Assembly (NCBI RefSeq): GCF_007680605.1
Contig: NZ_VEIO01000008.1
Location: 124,001-188,000 of the forward strand
From: Paenibacillus xylanexedens
GTDB taxonomy: Bacteria > Bacillota > Bacilli > Paenibacillales > Paenibacillaceae
Reading direction: 5' to 3'
Length of the DNA stretch: 64,000 nucleotides
The notes beneath the pieces are model-generated. The model was given only the letters and a program-made list of their open reading frames with translations, did not search any database and was not told where the DNA came from. Within the stretch, counting starts at the first letter, position 1. The number at the start of each line of letters is the position of its first letter. Both the position numbers and the translations under genes were made by a program. Below, in pieces: positions 17,636 to 26,504 of the stretch.

Positions 17636-18430
17636 TTACGCCTTCTGATACAACGCGATATCGAACACATCATGCGGGCGTAGAATGTTATCTGCCACTC
17701 TCCATTTGTTGCCGTCCGTCTCTTTCATAGGATAATTAAACAGTGATTTCACCCCATTGCCATACCGCATAGCTACAACGACTTGTTCATTGGTCAATGC
17801 GTATAATTGATCGAGCAAGTCATACTTGTTAGCCACCGTGGAGCTGAAAATAATATGAGTCGCCTGCCTGGTATACGCCAGATCCTCCAGCAGTTGCTGC
17901 TCTAAACGAATGTTCAAGCCTGCCCCTAGCTTCTCCACCACTTTTCGCCCAAGCGTGATCGCCTCTGCATCGATATCAATGCCAACCACCTCGGCTCCGG
18001 TACGTTTAGCGATTAGTAAAGGGGTCATCGGAAATGAACCGGAACCCACCAGCAGCACTTTGGATCCAGGTGTCACCTGAAAGCTGCCAAACTCTTTGTC
18101 GATGCACTCTTCGATATTTTTGAAATAATCCGCAATCTGCACTTCTCCAGCCTGCAACTTCAATGCCCGATATTTCTCCAAAATCGCGACGCACTGAGCG
18201 GACTTTTGTCTTAGCGCCTGAACTAGCGGATCAAGCTCCTGCAGTTCGGCTTGCCTCAACATCCCCCAAGCGATCTTGTGATCAGGGTCTGTCACAAACC
18301 GTGAATACTCGTTAATCACCGCTTCCAGTTCCGCGCTGTGCTCAAGCGTCTGATCATATTTGACCGCAAGCTTGCCAAATTGTTCAGCAAACACTCGAAG
18401 TCTCGTCTCAAAGTGCATTAACGTTATCAA
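17636..18430 (-). CDS. cntL: Nicotianamine synthase-like aminobutyrate transferase CntL
   Basis: SAM-dependent enzyme of 264 residues that transfers an aminobutyrate unit from SAM to histidine. It has an N-terminal helical part (residues 1-115) and a methyltransferase-like Rossmann domain (SKVLLVGSGSFPMTPLLIAKRTGAEVVGIDIDAEA, about 123-157). This is the nicotianamine-synthase-like order, and the S-x-x-VAN region (HIIFSSTVANK) is present. TTG at 18430 is the likely start because AGGAGG ends 7 nt upstream; the in-frame ATG at 18418 is 19 nt away. It lies between cntK and cntM. Confidence 0.9.
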   Translation of the reverse strand: MITLMHFETRLRVFAEQFGKLAVKYDQTLEHSAELEAVINEYSRFVTDPDHKIAWGMLRQAELQELDPLVQALRQKSAQCVAILEKYRALKLQAGEVQIADYFKNIEECIDKEFGSFQVTPGSKVLLVGSGSFPMTPLLIAKRTGAEVVGIDIDAEAITLGRKVVEKLGAGLNIRLEQQLLEDLAYTRQATHIIFSSTVANKYDLLDQLYALTNEQVVVAMRYGNGVKSLFNYPMKETDGNKWRVADNILRPHDVFDIALYQKA

Positions 18431-18490
18431 AATCTCTCCTCCTGAACCTTGTTATGGTCAACCTCTTACATCTCAGTCTCAGGTATTCGC

Positions 18491-19357
18491 TCAGACCTCT
18501 ACGACGCTCCTGCTCTGCTCCTGTAAGGTATCAATGAAAGCCGTGCCATAGGCAACAATGCCAACAGTTCCCTCAATCGTAATGGCCTTCACTCCTTGGG
18601 CCTCCCACTGAGCGGTCACCTTAATCGTACCTCCGGGTTGCTTGACCAACTGGGTGACTTCGCTCTGTCTAAGCCAGGCCTGATAAGCGCCTACAGAGGC
18701 CGTACCTGATCCGCAACCTCTCTCCCAGATCAGGCTATCCAGCTGCGGGACATAAATAAGGGGAGCCATCTCTTGCGTAGCAGGGTGAACTAACAACACA
18801 CCGATCATTTTGTCTCCCATCGTGAGTCCCAGTAACCGTGCGAGATGTTCTGCCCTTCGTTTCATCAGGTCATCGACGTCCTGCACTTCAATCACGATGT
18901 GAATGAATTCGGCATACCGGACAATGACCAGATCCAGCTCCATACCTTCAAACGTAATCTTCCGCCGCTCGATCTGATCGGGAACAGGCATCGTAACCCG
19001 GCAATCATACCGATGCTCTTGCCGCTTCACATGACAGCTGATCAAGTGCTCTGTGCCTGAAACATCCAGCTTGATATTCATGGACGCTTGCTTCTCCAGC
19101 CCTGCTTCTGCTGCAATATGGGCTGCCAGTGCCATACAAGCATTGCCACAAAACTCTCCTCCTGCCATCTCCAGGCGGGCAACGGCTTCTGGCCTTCGTG
19201 GCTGCTTGATGAACCCGACTTGTTCAGCGTGAACATGATCATAGGACATCAGGCTGGAAGCGATATCACTGTAATGTTCGGCAGCGTGATCCGTTCTCAC
19301 CAGAAGGGTCATGTTCTGCGTCGGATTACATTTGATAAAATCAATCTCTTGTTTCAT
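18491..19357 (-). CDS. cntK: Histidine racemase CntK (DapF-like)
   Basis: Cofactor-independent racemase of the diaminopimelate epimerase fold, 288 residues, converting L-His to D-His for the metallophore. Both catalytic cysteines are visible: Cys70 in MAGGEFCGNAC and Cys215 in ERGCGSGTAS. Linkage to cntL and cntM and a Zur box upstream argue for CntK rather than housekeeping DapF. AGGAG lies 11 nt before the ATG. It is the first gene of a long transcript running to the exporters. Its presence predicts a D-histidine-containing product, unlike pseudopaline loci, which lack cntK. Confidence 0.9.
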   Translation of the reverse strand: MKQEIDFIKCNPTQNMTLLVRTDHAAEHYSDIASSLMSYDHVHAEQVGFIKQPRRPEAVARLEMAGGEFCGNACMALAAHIAAEAGLEKQASMNIKLDVSGTEHLISCHVKRQEHRYDCRVTMPVPDQIERRKITFEGMELDLVIVRYAEFIHIVIEVQDVDDLMKRRAEHLARLLGLTMGDKMIGVLLVHPATQEMAPLIYVPQLDSLIWERGCGSGTASVGAYQAWLRQSEVTQLVKQPGGTIKVTAQWEAQGVKAITIEGTVGIVAYGTAFIDTLQEQSRSVVEV

Positions 19358-19419
19358 CGCGGCGGCGGCTCCTGTTCTTTAGACTCGAATTGAAGTTCTC
19401 CGTTGCATTACTTTGATTT

Positions 19420-19440
19420 TAATAGTAATAATTACGATTA
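19420..19440. promoter_or_regulatory. Zur box upstream of cntK
   Basis: Identical over 21 bases to the box at 8164-8184 (arms TAATAGTAAT and ATTACGATTA around one A). It is 63 bp upstream of cntK and immediately downstream of the -10 hexamer, the same geometry as at the GTPase gene. Confidence 0.88.
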
Positions 19441-19452
19441 AAGGACGAGAAA

Positions 19453-19481
19453 AATATAGCACACTCCTTAGGGGGCGTCAA
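19453..19481 (-). promoter_or_regulatory. Sigma-A promoter of the cnt operon
   Basis: On the minus strand: TTGACG (19481-19476), a 17-bp spacer, and TATATT (19458-19453). Transcription would start near 19446, next to the Zur box. Confidence 0.78.
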
Positions 19482-19579
19482 CAAATATTTCCATCTACGC
19501 CTGTTGTACAACAAGATTTTACGCGTACACTCCGGTGTTAGAATAACTGAAAAGTCCCTGCGCATTCCCCGATTTTTGA

Positions 19580-19618
19580 AAATAAAACAAACAGAGCTGA
19601 CGACTAGCGCCAGCTCTT
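19580..19618 (-). terminator. Rho-independent terminator of the sulphur-salvage operon
   Basis: On the minus strand, AGAGCTG and CAGCTCT pair around an 11-nt loop and are followed by a T-rich tract. It lies about 100 bp past the stop of the amidohydrolase gene and separates it from the cnt promoter. Confidence 0.75.
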
Positions 19619-19718
19619 AAGCAAATGTTACAGATCGAGAATAAGAATAGATTCTGAATTCAGATTAAACGTCTACTTTCTTTTCAACATCAGTGCCATT
19701 ATAACTATAACTGTTATG

Positions 19719-21002
19719 TTAAGCTTGCAGACGTTTCAAAGCCTGTTCAGCCAGCCCTGCCAGCAGATGTGCACCAATTGGCAAAGCCTGCTCATCTACA
19801 TCAAAACCCGGATGGTGCCACTCGTGCGGTCCCGATGTCCCGAGAAAGAGAAACAGACCCGGCACTTCTTTTTGATAAAAGGAAAAATCCTCTCCTGCCG
19901 GCGAAGGCAGCGGTCTGACATGATTCAATCCCAGCTCATTCACGACTTGTTCTGCGTCCAATGCCAGCGATTCATCATTGACCACAGCAGGTGGCCCCTG
20001 AATCCAGCGTATCGTCGCCGTTGTGCCGTAGGCTGCAGCCACGCCAGCCACGACCTGGTTAAAACGTTCCCGGATACGGGCGCGCACCTTCTCGTCAAAC
20101 GTGCGTACTGTGCCGTCAAGTATCGCTTCCTCCGGGATGACATTCCAGGCCGTACCGCTGTTCATTTTCGTAACGCTGAGTACTGCACTCTCCTGAGCAC
20201 CTACATTCCGGCTGACAATGGCCTGCAACGCGATGACGATATGTGAAGCAACCACAATCGGATCGATGCCAGCCTCGGGTACAGCCGCATGGGTACCCAC
20301 GCCTTGCACTTTAACCACAAAACCATCGGCTGCTGCCATCAATGCACCTTCGCGAATACCCACTGTGCCTACTCGCAGATCCGGTTTATTGTGTAAACCA
20401 AATATAGCCTGAACATCGTCGAGTGCTCTGCTCTGGATAACTTGGCGAGCACCTGTTGCCTTTTCTTCTGACGGTTGAAAAATCAATCGAATTTTACCTG
20501 GCAAACTGGATTCACGCCGTTTCAGTAACCGTGCTGCTCCGATCAAAATGGCAGTGTGTGCATCGTGCCCACATGCATGCATACGGCCCGGGATCTGCGA
20601 AGCAAACTCCAGCCTGGTTTCCTCCTGAATAGGCAAGGCATCAATGTCCGCCCGAAGCGCTACGACAGGGCCGTTTCCCTGCCCTACCTCAGCAACAAGC
20701 CCTGTTCGCAGTTTATACTCATCGGCAAGGCGAACACCTTCCTCTTCCAGCCAGCCGCGAATAGCTGCTGTCGTTTCCTTTTCCTCACCAGACAGCTCGG
20801 GGTTACGATGAAGATGCCGCCGAATTGCAGTCAGATGTGCCGCGAACTCCTTCTCTTGTTCCGTATCTTCTACCCATGGCAACACATATTGGTGATCCAA
20901 AGTCTGCGCTGCTTCCCGCTGTAGCTCGCTCTGCTCAACTTGCTGCTTCTCTTCCTCCGACTGCACAAGCTGTCCTCTCGTCTGCTCCAGACCACTTTTC
21001 AT
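19719..21002 (-). CDS. M20-family amidohydrolase (N-acyl amino acid deacylase type)
   Basis: Metal-dependent hydrolase of 427 residues. Visible motifs: RRHLHRNPELSGEE, ALRADIDALPIQEET, MHACGHDAHTA (metal-binding His/Asp), FQPSEEKATGARQVI with the catalytic Glu, GVGTHAAVPEAGIDPI in the lid domain, and SPAGEDFSFYQKEVPG near the end. The ATG at 21002 has AAAGGAGGG upstream. An unusual Gln/Glu-rich N-terminal extension of about 45 residues precedes the catalytic domain. It is the last gene of the sulphur cluster. By analogy with the B. subtilis ytm/ytn system it may deacetylate S-substituted N-acetylcysteine; this is inference, and another N-acyl substrate is possible. Confidence 0.85.
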   Translation of the reverse strand: MKSGLEQTRGQLVQSEEEKQQVEQSELQREAAQTLDHQYVLPWVEDTEQEKEFAAHLTAIRRHLHRNPELSGEEKETTAAIRGWLEEEGVRLADEYKLRTGLVAEVGQGNGPVVALRADIDALPIQEETRLEFASQIPGRMHACGHDAHTAILIGAARLLKRRESSLPGKIRLIFQPSEEKATGARQVIQSRALDDVQAIFGLHNKPDLRVGTVGIREGALMAAADGFVVKVQGVGTHAAVPEAGIDPIVVASHIVIALQAIVSRNVGAQESAVLSVTKMNSGTAWNVIPEEAILDGTVRTFDEKVRARIRERFNQVVAGVAAAYGTTATIRWIQGPPAVVNDESLALDAEQVVNELGLNHVRPLPSPAGEDFSFYQKEVPGLFLFLGTSGPHEWHHPGFDVDEQALPIGAHLLAGLAEQALKRLQA

Positions 21003-21073
21003 CCTGGGCCCTCCTTTCAAGCTTCATTTATCCAATTTATAACGTTGAAATCTGGTTCGCCTTGTCAGTCCAT

Positions 21074-21946
21074 CTATAATTGCCGTAGCAGTTCTCCAAA
21101 AGGCTCTGCAAATGGCGAATATTCTTCTTTTAAAGTCACCACACTGATCTGCAGCGACACACCTGCCACCTCATGGACTTGAATCGGAAACAGCTCCTGA
21201 CGCTGTACCTCTTTCTTCACCGTTAACCCCGGGAGAAAAGCGATGCCTGCACCTTGCATAACCAATTTTTTCGCTGTTTCCGAATTATCCACATGATATG
21301 TAATATCCGGCGGATACTCCAGGGAGTCGAAGGCCCGGTGAATGCGGAGCCAGTCCAATGAGCCACACTCGAAAAAGACCAGCTTTTCATTCCGGATCGC
21401 CTCCATGCTGACATGTCCGCTTTCAATGAAAGGATGCCCTCTGTACACGTATAGCTGTATCGGATCTTCGTAAAAAGCAACGGTACGGATCGCAGGGTGC
21501 ATGACCTTGCGCACAAACGCGAGATCTATCTCCTGACCGAGCAGTTTGGCAATCAGTTGATCCGTTGTTGCTGTTGTCAGTTTGATGTTGACTTCAGGGT
21601 AGGACTCTTTGATTCTGGGCAGAAAATCGGGAATGACATAATTGGACACGGACACCGTGCTTCCGAGGCGCAGTGCCTCAGGTGTCGTTCTACGCTGTTG
21701 GATTTTTTGTCTACCCTTCTGGATCACTTGCAGCACCTGCTGCGCATACGGCAAAAATTTGCGGCCTTCATCCGTCAGCACAATCTGCTTGCCTAGTCGG
21801 TCAAACAGCTTGCATCCCAGCTCCCTTTCCAATGATTGGATACGTGCCGTAACCGAAGGCTGGGACAAGAAAAGTACTTCAGCCGCCTTATTGAAGCTTC
21901 CGTAATGATTGATATATACAAATGCTTCAATGTTCTCAATATTCAT
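21074..21946 (-). CDS. LysR-family regulator of the sulphur-salvage cluster
   Basis: LysR-type activator of 290 residues. It has a winged HTH at residues 2-60 (EAFVYINHYGSFNKAAEVLFLSQPSVTARIQSLE) and an inducer-binding domain from about residue 88 to the C-terminus. It is embedded in the cluster between the FMN reductase and the amidohydrolase genes, on the same strand, rather than divergent. B. subtilis YtlI and CysL, which control sulphur genes, belong to the same family, so a role in sulphur-source control is inferred. A TTCCTATAAA box lies 24 bp upstream of the start. Confidence 0.88.
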   Translation of the reverse strand: MNIENIEAFVYINHYGSFNKAAEVLFLSQPSVTARIQSLERELGCKLFDRLGKQIVLTDEGRKFLPYAQQVLQVIQKGRQKIQQRRTTPEALRLGSTVSVSNYVIPDFLPRIKESYPEVNIKLTTATTDQLIAKLLGQEIDLAFVRKVMHPAIRTVAFYEDPIQLYVYRGHPFIESGHVSMEAIRNEKLVFFECGSLDWLRIHRAFDSLEYPPDITYHVDNSETAKKLVMQGAGIAFLPGLTVKKEVQRQELFPIQVHEVAGVSLQISVVTLKEEYSPFAEPFGELLRQL

Positions 21947-21966
21947 AGGCGCCTCCGCATCCTCTT

Positions 21967-21979
21967 ATTTTCCTATAAA
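21967..21979. promoter_or_regulatory. Candidate sulphur-control box upstream of the LysR gene
   Basis: ATTTTCCTATAAA on the plus strand (TTTATAGGAAAAT in the direction of the gene). The core TTCCTAT (21970-21976) is shared with boxes at 26289-26298 and 27943-27952. It resembles the ATAGGAA part of CymR sites in Firmicutes. Confidence 0.4.
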
Positions 21980-21990
21980 ATTACTTGGTT

Positions 21991-22539
21991 TTAGGATATC
22001 GTAATACCATCCTTTTCCAGTGTCAATCTTAATTCTTCCAGAGATCGATCCAGACGTGCAGTAATATCTGCTGCAAGTGTGAATGTGCCATCCTCATTGC
22101 GCTCAATCGCCTGATCGACTGCGTATACGCCTCCAAGGATATGTCGTCCGCCGAGTGCGGTAAGCACAGGCTTCAAAGCATAATCAATAGCAAGCAAATG
22201 TGCAATTGAACCGCCAATAACGAGAGGCAGGGTCACCTTATCCCGGAGTCCTTCTTGGGGAATCAGGTCGAGAAACAGCTTCAGCACGCCCGAATAGGCT
22301 GCCTTATATACCGGAGTAGCCACAATAACGGCATCCGCTGCATCGACAATGGCAAGTGCGTCCTTAATGGCCGGACTGTCGAACTTGGCCTGTACCAGAT
22401 CTTCAGCCGGCAAATCGGTCACCTGAATCACTTCAACTGAGATACCAGCTTTGCTTAACGTAAGGCTGCTATAATCCGTAAGTCCTGTCAAACGTGATCG
22501 CTTGGACGGGGTTCCTGCAATAATGACAACATGTGACAT
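21991..22539 (-). CDS. ssuE: NADPH-dependent FMN reductase, SsuE type
   Basis: Flavodoxin-fold oxidoreductase of 182 residues that would supply reduced FMN to the flavin monooxygenase encoded 4 kb upstream in the same cluster. It starts VVIIAGTPSKRSRLTGL (FMN phosphate-binding loop), contains ADAVIVATPVYKAAYSGVLKLFLDLIP, the flavin-reductase signature, and ends with the SsuE-like region GGRHILGGVYAVDQAIE. CAAGGAGG precedes the ATG. The symbol reflects similarity to SsuE; the sulphonate specificity of the system is not established. Confidence 0.85.
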   Translation of the reverse strand: MSHVVIIAGTPSKRSRLTGLTDYSSLTLSKAGISVEVIQVTDLPAEDLVQAKFDSPAIKDALAIVDAADAVIVATPVYKAAYSGVLKLFLDLIPQEGLRDKVTLPLVIGGSIAHLLAIDYALKPVLTALGGRHILGGVYAVDQAIERNEDGTFTLAADITARLDRSLEELRLTLEKDGITIS

Positions 22540-22564
22540 ATTATTTTCCTCCTTGGAATAGCGG

Positions 22565-23488
22565 TCAAGCCGCTCCTTTTACTTTGGGATCAAGGCGATC
22601 ACGCATATCGTCCCCAATCAGATTGACAGCCAGAACAAACAGCGTAATGGCCAGACCCGGGAATGTGCATATCCACCAAGCTACCGTCAGATACCCTCTC
22701 CCTTGGGACAGCAATGCACCCCAATCCGGAATTTCTTTGAGTACCCCGAGCCCGAGGAAACTGAGTCCTGACCCAGTCAGGATGGATGTACCTACCCCCA
22801 GCGTTGCCATCACGAGCAGCGGAGAGAGGGAGTGTGGCAAGACATGTTTCCAGAAAATGCGGGCATTGGAACCACCCAGCGAGCGTGTTGCTGTAATGAA
22901 AGGCAGATTTTTGACAGACATCACCTGACCGCGCATCACCCTTGCATAGCCTGGTATCGACGCCACCGCAACAGCAAGTGCAATATTTAGCAGTCCTGGC
23001 CCAAGCGCCGCAGCAACAGATAAGGCGAGCAATACGCCTGGTACGGCCATAACAATATCCACCGCCCGCATCGTTACCGTATCAACCAGTCCTCCTGCAT
23101 ATCCCGCTAGGATGCCAAGAGCACTGCCGACGAGACCGCCAACAAGCACGGAAGCAAAACCGATCAGCAAGGAATCCCGGCTCCCATGCACAACCACGCT
23201 GAAGATATCCCGGCCGAAATAGTCTGTACCGAACAGGTGTGTAGCAGAAGGAGCCTGTAGAATGGCATCCGTCATCATCTGTGATGGATCATAAGGAGCA
23301 ATCCAGCCAGGTACGATGGCACAGGCCACAGTAAAGATGACGATGAGCAGCGCGGCATACAAAAACAATTGCGATACTGCGGATGAAATGCGATGCTGCC
23401 AAGGCAGGCGGTTCCATCTCCACAGGCGAGCTTTTCCCGCGCTTCCTGCCCATGCCTTTTTGTGTCCCGTCAAAGGTTTCATGCTCAT
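22565..23488 (-). CDS. ABC transporter permease, DppC type
   Basis: Inner-membrane permease of 307 residues of the peptide/nickel/glutathione importer family. ATG at 23488 is preferred because AAGGAGG lies 11 nt upstream; the open frame extends 35 codons further without support. Signatures: LFGTDYFGRDIFSVVVHGSRDSL, six membrane segments, and the EAA loop FITATRSLGGSNARIFWKHVLPHSL. It follows dppB-like by 70 bp and precedes ssuE by 25 bp. No ATPase gene accompanies the permease pair. Confidence 0.88.
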   Translation of the reverse strand: MSMKPLTGHKKAWAGSAGKARLWRWNRLPWQHRISSAVSQLFLYAALLIVIFTVACAIVPGWIAPYDPSQMMTDAILQAPSATHLFGTDYFGRDIFSVVVHGSRDSLLIGFASVLVGGLVGSALGILAGYAGGLVDTVTMRAVDIVMAVPGVLLALSVAAALGPGLLNIALAVAVASIPGYARVMRGQVMSVKNLPFITATRSLGGSNARIFWKHVLPHSLSPLLVMATLGVGTSILTGSGLSFLGLGVLKEIPDWGALLSQGRGYLTVAWWICTFPGLAITLFVLAVNLIGDDMRDRLDPKVKGAA

Positions 23489-23558
23489 AAAAATTAACGC
23501 CTCCTTCTCCTGCCTCTTCACATTTTGCAAGCTCCTGATGCGGCGCTCCTGATCTGGA

Positions 23559-24491
23559 TCATGTACGGACAGCTCGCCGAACCCGAGGATCAATGTACGA
23601 ATACGAGATGTCTACCAGCAAATTCAACACGACATAGATGATCGATGTAAAAAATACAACGCCCTGCACCACCGGTAGATCCTTCGCCATTAACGCATCG
23701 GCAATAATACGGCCAATTCCTTGTCTGGAGAATACCGTTTCTACCACCACGGTTCCTGCCAGCAAATCCCCAATTAGCATACCGATAACCGTAACGGCGG
23801 GGATCAATGCATTACGCAGTGCATGACCGTACATGATCGCTCGTTCAGACAGTCCTTTGGCTCGTAAAGCCACGATAAACGGTTCATTGATCACTTCAAG
23901 CATGCTGTTACGCACCATCCGCACAATAAATCCCGCACCGACAAGTCCAAGTGTCGCCGCCGGGAGCACCAAGGAGCCGAATCCGTCCGAACCCATTGCC
24001 GGGAACCAGCCGAGCTGCACGGAAAACAAGAGAATGAGCAGAATACCGGTCCAGAAGGTTGGCATCGAGATACCGAACAAACCAACGAGCCGAGCCACAA
24101 CATCAATCACGCCATTCCGGTGAATGGCCGATAGAACGCCAAGCGTAATTCCGATGGTGATGGCGATCAGCGAACTGAGTGCCGTTAATGCCAGCGTTGC
24201 CGGGAAATGTTCCAGAATTTTGGGTAATACCGGATCGGAGTTAACCATGGATTGACCAAAATCCCCGCGCAGCATATCGCCAAAATAGTTCGCAAACTGG
24301 ATATAAAATGGTTGATCCAGCCCAAGCTGTGCCCGGAGATTGGCAATCATCTCCGGGGTAGCCGAGGACGGGTCCAGCATGAGCAGCACCGGATCACCCG
24401 GCAGAAGATACATGATGCAGTACACCAGCACCGAGGCTCCAAATATAACGAGAAGCGACGTTGCTAGCCGTGACAAGATCAGTTGAATCAT
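23559..24491 (-). CDS. ABC transporter permease, DppB type
   Basis: Inner-membrane permease of 310 residues. It starts MIQLILSRLATSLLVIFGAS (ATG 24491, AAAGGAG upstream) and has the conserved YLLPGDPVLLML, six membrane segments, the EAA loop (IVALRAKGLSERAIMYGHALRN) and VVETVFSRQGIGRIIADALMAKDLPVVQ. It is paired with the DppC-type permease and the solute-binding protein on either side. The substrate is inferred to be an organosulphur compound from the neighbouring monooxygenase and reductase. Confidence 0.88.
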   Translation of the reverse strand: MIQLILSRLATSLLVIFGASVLVYCIMYLLPGDPVLLMLDPSSATPEMIANLRAQLGLDQPFYIQFANYFGDMLRGDFGQSMVNSDPVLPKILEHFPATLALTALSSLIAITIGITLGVLSAIHRNGVIDVVARLVGLFGISMPTFWTGILLILLFSVQLGWFPAMGSDGFGSLVLPAATLGLVGAGFIVRMVRNSMLEVINEPFIVALRAKGLSERAIMYGHALRNALIPAVTVIGMLIGDLLAGTVVVETVFSRQGIGRIIADALMAKDLPVVQGVVFFTSIIYVVLNLLVDISYSYIDPRVRRAVRT

Positions 24492-24566
24492 ACCGGATGG
24501 CTCCTTTCTGAAACCGGAACAGGCTGTATGCCGTGTTGGAATGATGAATGGATAAAACAACTTGCA

Positions 24567-26216
24567 TTATGGCTGAATACGTACATCATTAAAGAGCGGA
24601 TATCCAAGGGAATCGAACTTGATGCCTTCAACGTTTTTGGATGCAGCCACGGTATACGGAAATACGTATATTGGCAAAATAACTGCTTGTTCAATGAGAT
24701 ATTTCTGAATCTGACTGTAGATCTCTACCCTTTTCGCCGAATCCTTCTCTACCGCTCCCTGCTCCAGCAATTGGTCGATCTTGGGATCAGACAAACCGGA
24801 TAATGTCGGGCGTTGTCCTTCCGCACTGGTATGATAGAAGGCATACAAGGCATTCGGATCGGAGTTGGCCTGGCTGTTGCCGTACAGATCATAATCCCAG
24901 TTCTGATAGATCACGGTAGCAATGTCTTTGGTAATCACTACTTCTACCGCAATACCCAGCGGTTTTAGCTGTTGCTGGATGATCGCAGCAATGTCATTGC
25001 GTTTCTCCCGGTTCGGGGAGCCATCTACATATTTCAGAGTCAGCTTCTTCCCGTCCTTCGCCCGAATCCCGTCAGAGCCCTTGACCCAGCCCTGCTCATC
25101 CAATAGCTTGTTAGCGCGGTTCAGGTCCGGGGCGATGCTTCCTTCAAGCGCCTTGTCATAGCCGAGAATGCCTGGAGACAATGCAGACCATGCGCGCTCG
25201 TAGTTGCCCAGATACAAGGTTTTCACAATGGACTCGACGTCTACGGCGGATTGTACCGCCTGCCTTACTTTTACATCATCCCAAGGTGCCTTGCGCAGAT
25301 TGAAAAAGAGGGTATACGGCAGTCCAACGGTATTGGCCTGCAGCAATTGCTGGTTCGGGTCGCTTTTGAGCGCAGCGATATTTTGCGGCGGTACGGTCTC
25401 TGCCGCGAGCACCTGCTTGCTTTGCACACTTCCGATGCGTGTTGCTTCTTCCGGTACAATCTTAAAGGTGATGGTATCGATATAAGGAGCCCCTTTGTTT
25501 TCGACCGTATCCGGGCCCCAGTTGTAATCCTTGTTTTTGGCTACAACGATATCCGCATTTTCATCCCATTTCACAAAGGTATACGGGCCTGTGCCTACCG
25601 GATTTTTGCCCAGTTGATCCCCGTATTTCTTCGCAGCGGTTGGAGACACGATTCCCAGCAATGCCTGACTCAGGTTACCGAGAAATGCCTGCGAAGGAGC
25701 ATCCAGATTGACTTTGATCGTATATTCATCAATGACCTGGGAGGAGCTATAAGGTCTAATCAGGGCAAGCGAATTGGCAGCTTTGGTGGCCGGATCAATG
25801 ACCCGATCCAGATTGTACTTCACCGCTTCGGCGTTAAACGGGGTTCCGTCATGGAATTTCACGTCTTCACGCAACTTGAAGGTATAACTTTTTCCATCCT
25901 CCGATATGCTCCATTCCTTGGCAAGCCAAGGTTTGATGGAACCGTCCGGTAGCTGAACCACCAGATTGTCGTAGATCGTACGAATCGCCCGTACGGCTAC
26001 TGCAAGTCCGCTGCGGTGCGGATCGAGCGTATCCGGTGAAGTCGCCAGTGCAAAGGTGAGATTCCCCCCTTCTGCTTTACCAGCCTGCCCCCCGCCGGCG
26101 GAAGCCTGTGCCGCACCGCTAGTTTTGCCTCCCGATACTGCTCCGCATCCGGACAAAACCATTACCAATGCTACTGCCAACGCCAATGCTTTTGTCCATG
26201 AGATAGACCTGTTCAT
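24567..26216 (-). CDS. Family 5 solute-binding lipoprotein
   Basis: Extracellular binding lipoprotein of 549 residues. It has a signal peptide with lipobox VLSGC (Cys about residue 24), a Gly/Ala/Ser-rich linker, and then the SBP_bac_5 domain: LDPHRSGLAVAVRAIRTIYDNL and EWSISEDGKSYTFKLREDVKFHDGTPFNAEAVKYNLDR. GAGGGGGAAG precedes the ATG. It is the first transporter gene after the monooxygenase. A TTCCTATGAG box lies about 73-82 bp upstream, so it may have its own regulated promoter. Confidence 0.88.
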   Translation of the reverse strand: MNRSISWTKALALAVALVMVLSGCGAVSGGKTSGAAQASAGGGQAGKAEGGNLTFALATSPDTLDPHRSGLAVAVRAIRTIYDNLVVQLPDGSIKPWLAKEWSISEDGKSYTFKLREDVKFHDGTPFNAEAVKYNLDRVIDPATKAANSLALIRPYSSSQVIDEYTIKVNLDAPSQAFLGNLSQALLGIVSPTAAKKYGDQLGKNPVGTGPYTFVKWDENADIVVAKNKDYNWGPDTVENKGAPYIDTITFKIVPEEATRIGSVQSKQVLAAETVPPQNIAALKSDPNQQLLQANTVGLPYTLFFNLRKAPWDDVKVRQAVQSAVDVESIVKTLYLGNYERAWSALSPGILGYDKALEGSIAPDLNRANKLLDEQGWVKGSDGIRAKDGKKLTLKYVDGSPNREKRNDIAAIIQQQLKPLGIAVEVVITKDIATVIYQNWDYDLYGNSQANSDPNALYAFYHTSAEGQRPTLSGLSDPKIDQLLEQGAVEKDSAKRVEIYSQIQKYLIEQAVILPIYVFPYTVAASKNVEGIKFDSLGYPLFNDVRIQP

Positions 26217-26285
26217 ATCGCTTCCCCCTCTGTGTATACAGGTGTCATTAATGTGTTAAGGTGAGCAAACTCACCATAAAATTTA

Positions 26286-26298
26286 TATTTCCTATGAG
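26286..26298. promoter_or_regulatory. Candidate sulphur-control box upstream of the solute-binding protein gene
   Basis: TTCCTATGAG at 26289-26298, identical over 10 bases to the box upstream of the monooxygenase gene (27943-27952). The rest of 26217-26504 is AT-rich and holds no gene that I can support. Confidence 0.45.
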
Positions 26299-26504
26299 AA
26301 AAGTAGGTTTTAGAGCAAGAAGACTTCATAAACTCTATTAACCCTATGATCCAGATGCATTTGTGCTTCATTTTAACGATGGACTGTACTTCTGTTTGAT
26401 CCGAATGTATTGGATTGTGAGTACAGGTTAGAGTCACCGCGTTTGAGTTAACATGAATTAAAAATATTAGATGATGTTTGATGTAGATGACATTTGACAT
26501 TCGA

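Noticed and set aside
18491..19357. Housekeeping diaminopimelate epimerase (dapF)
   Set aside because: The fold is the same, but linkage to nicotianamine-synthase-like and opine dehydrogenase genes and a Zur box indicates the histidine racemase CntK.
24567..26216. Second metallophore or nickel transport system
   Set aside because: The neighbours are a flavin monooxygenase, an FMN reductase, a LysR gene and an amidohydrolase, with no metallophore enzyme and no Zur box, so sulphur salvage fits better.
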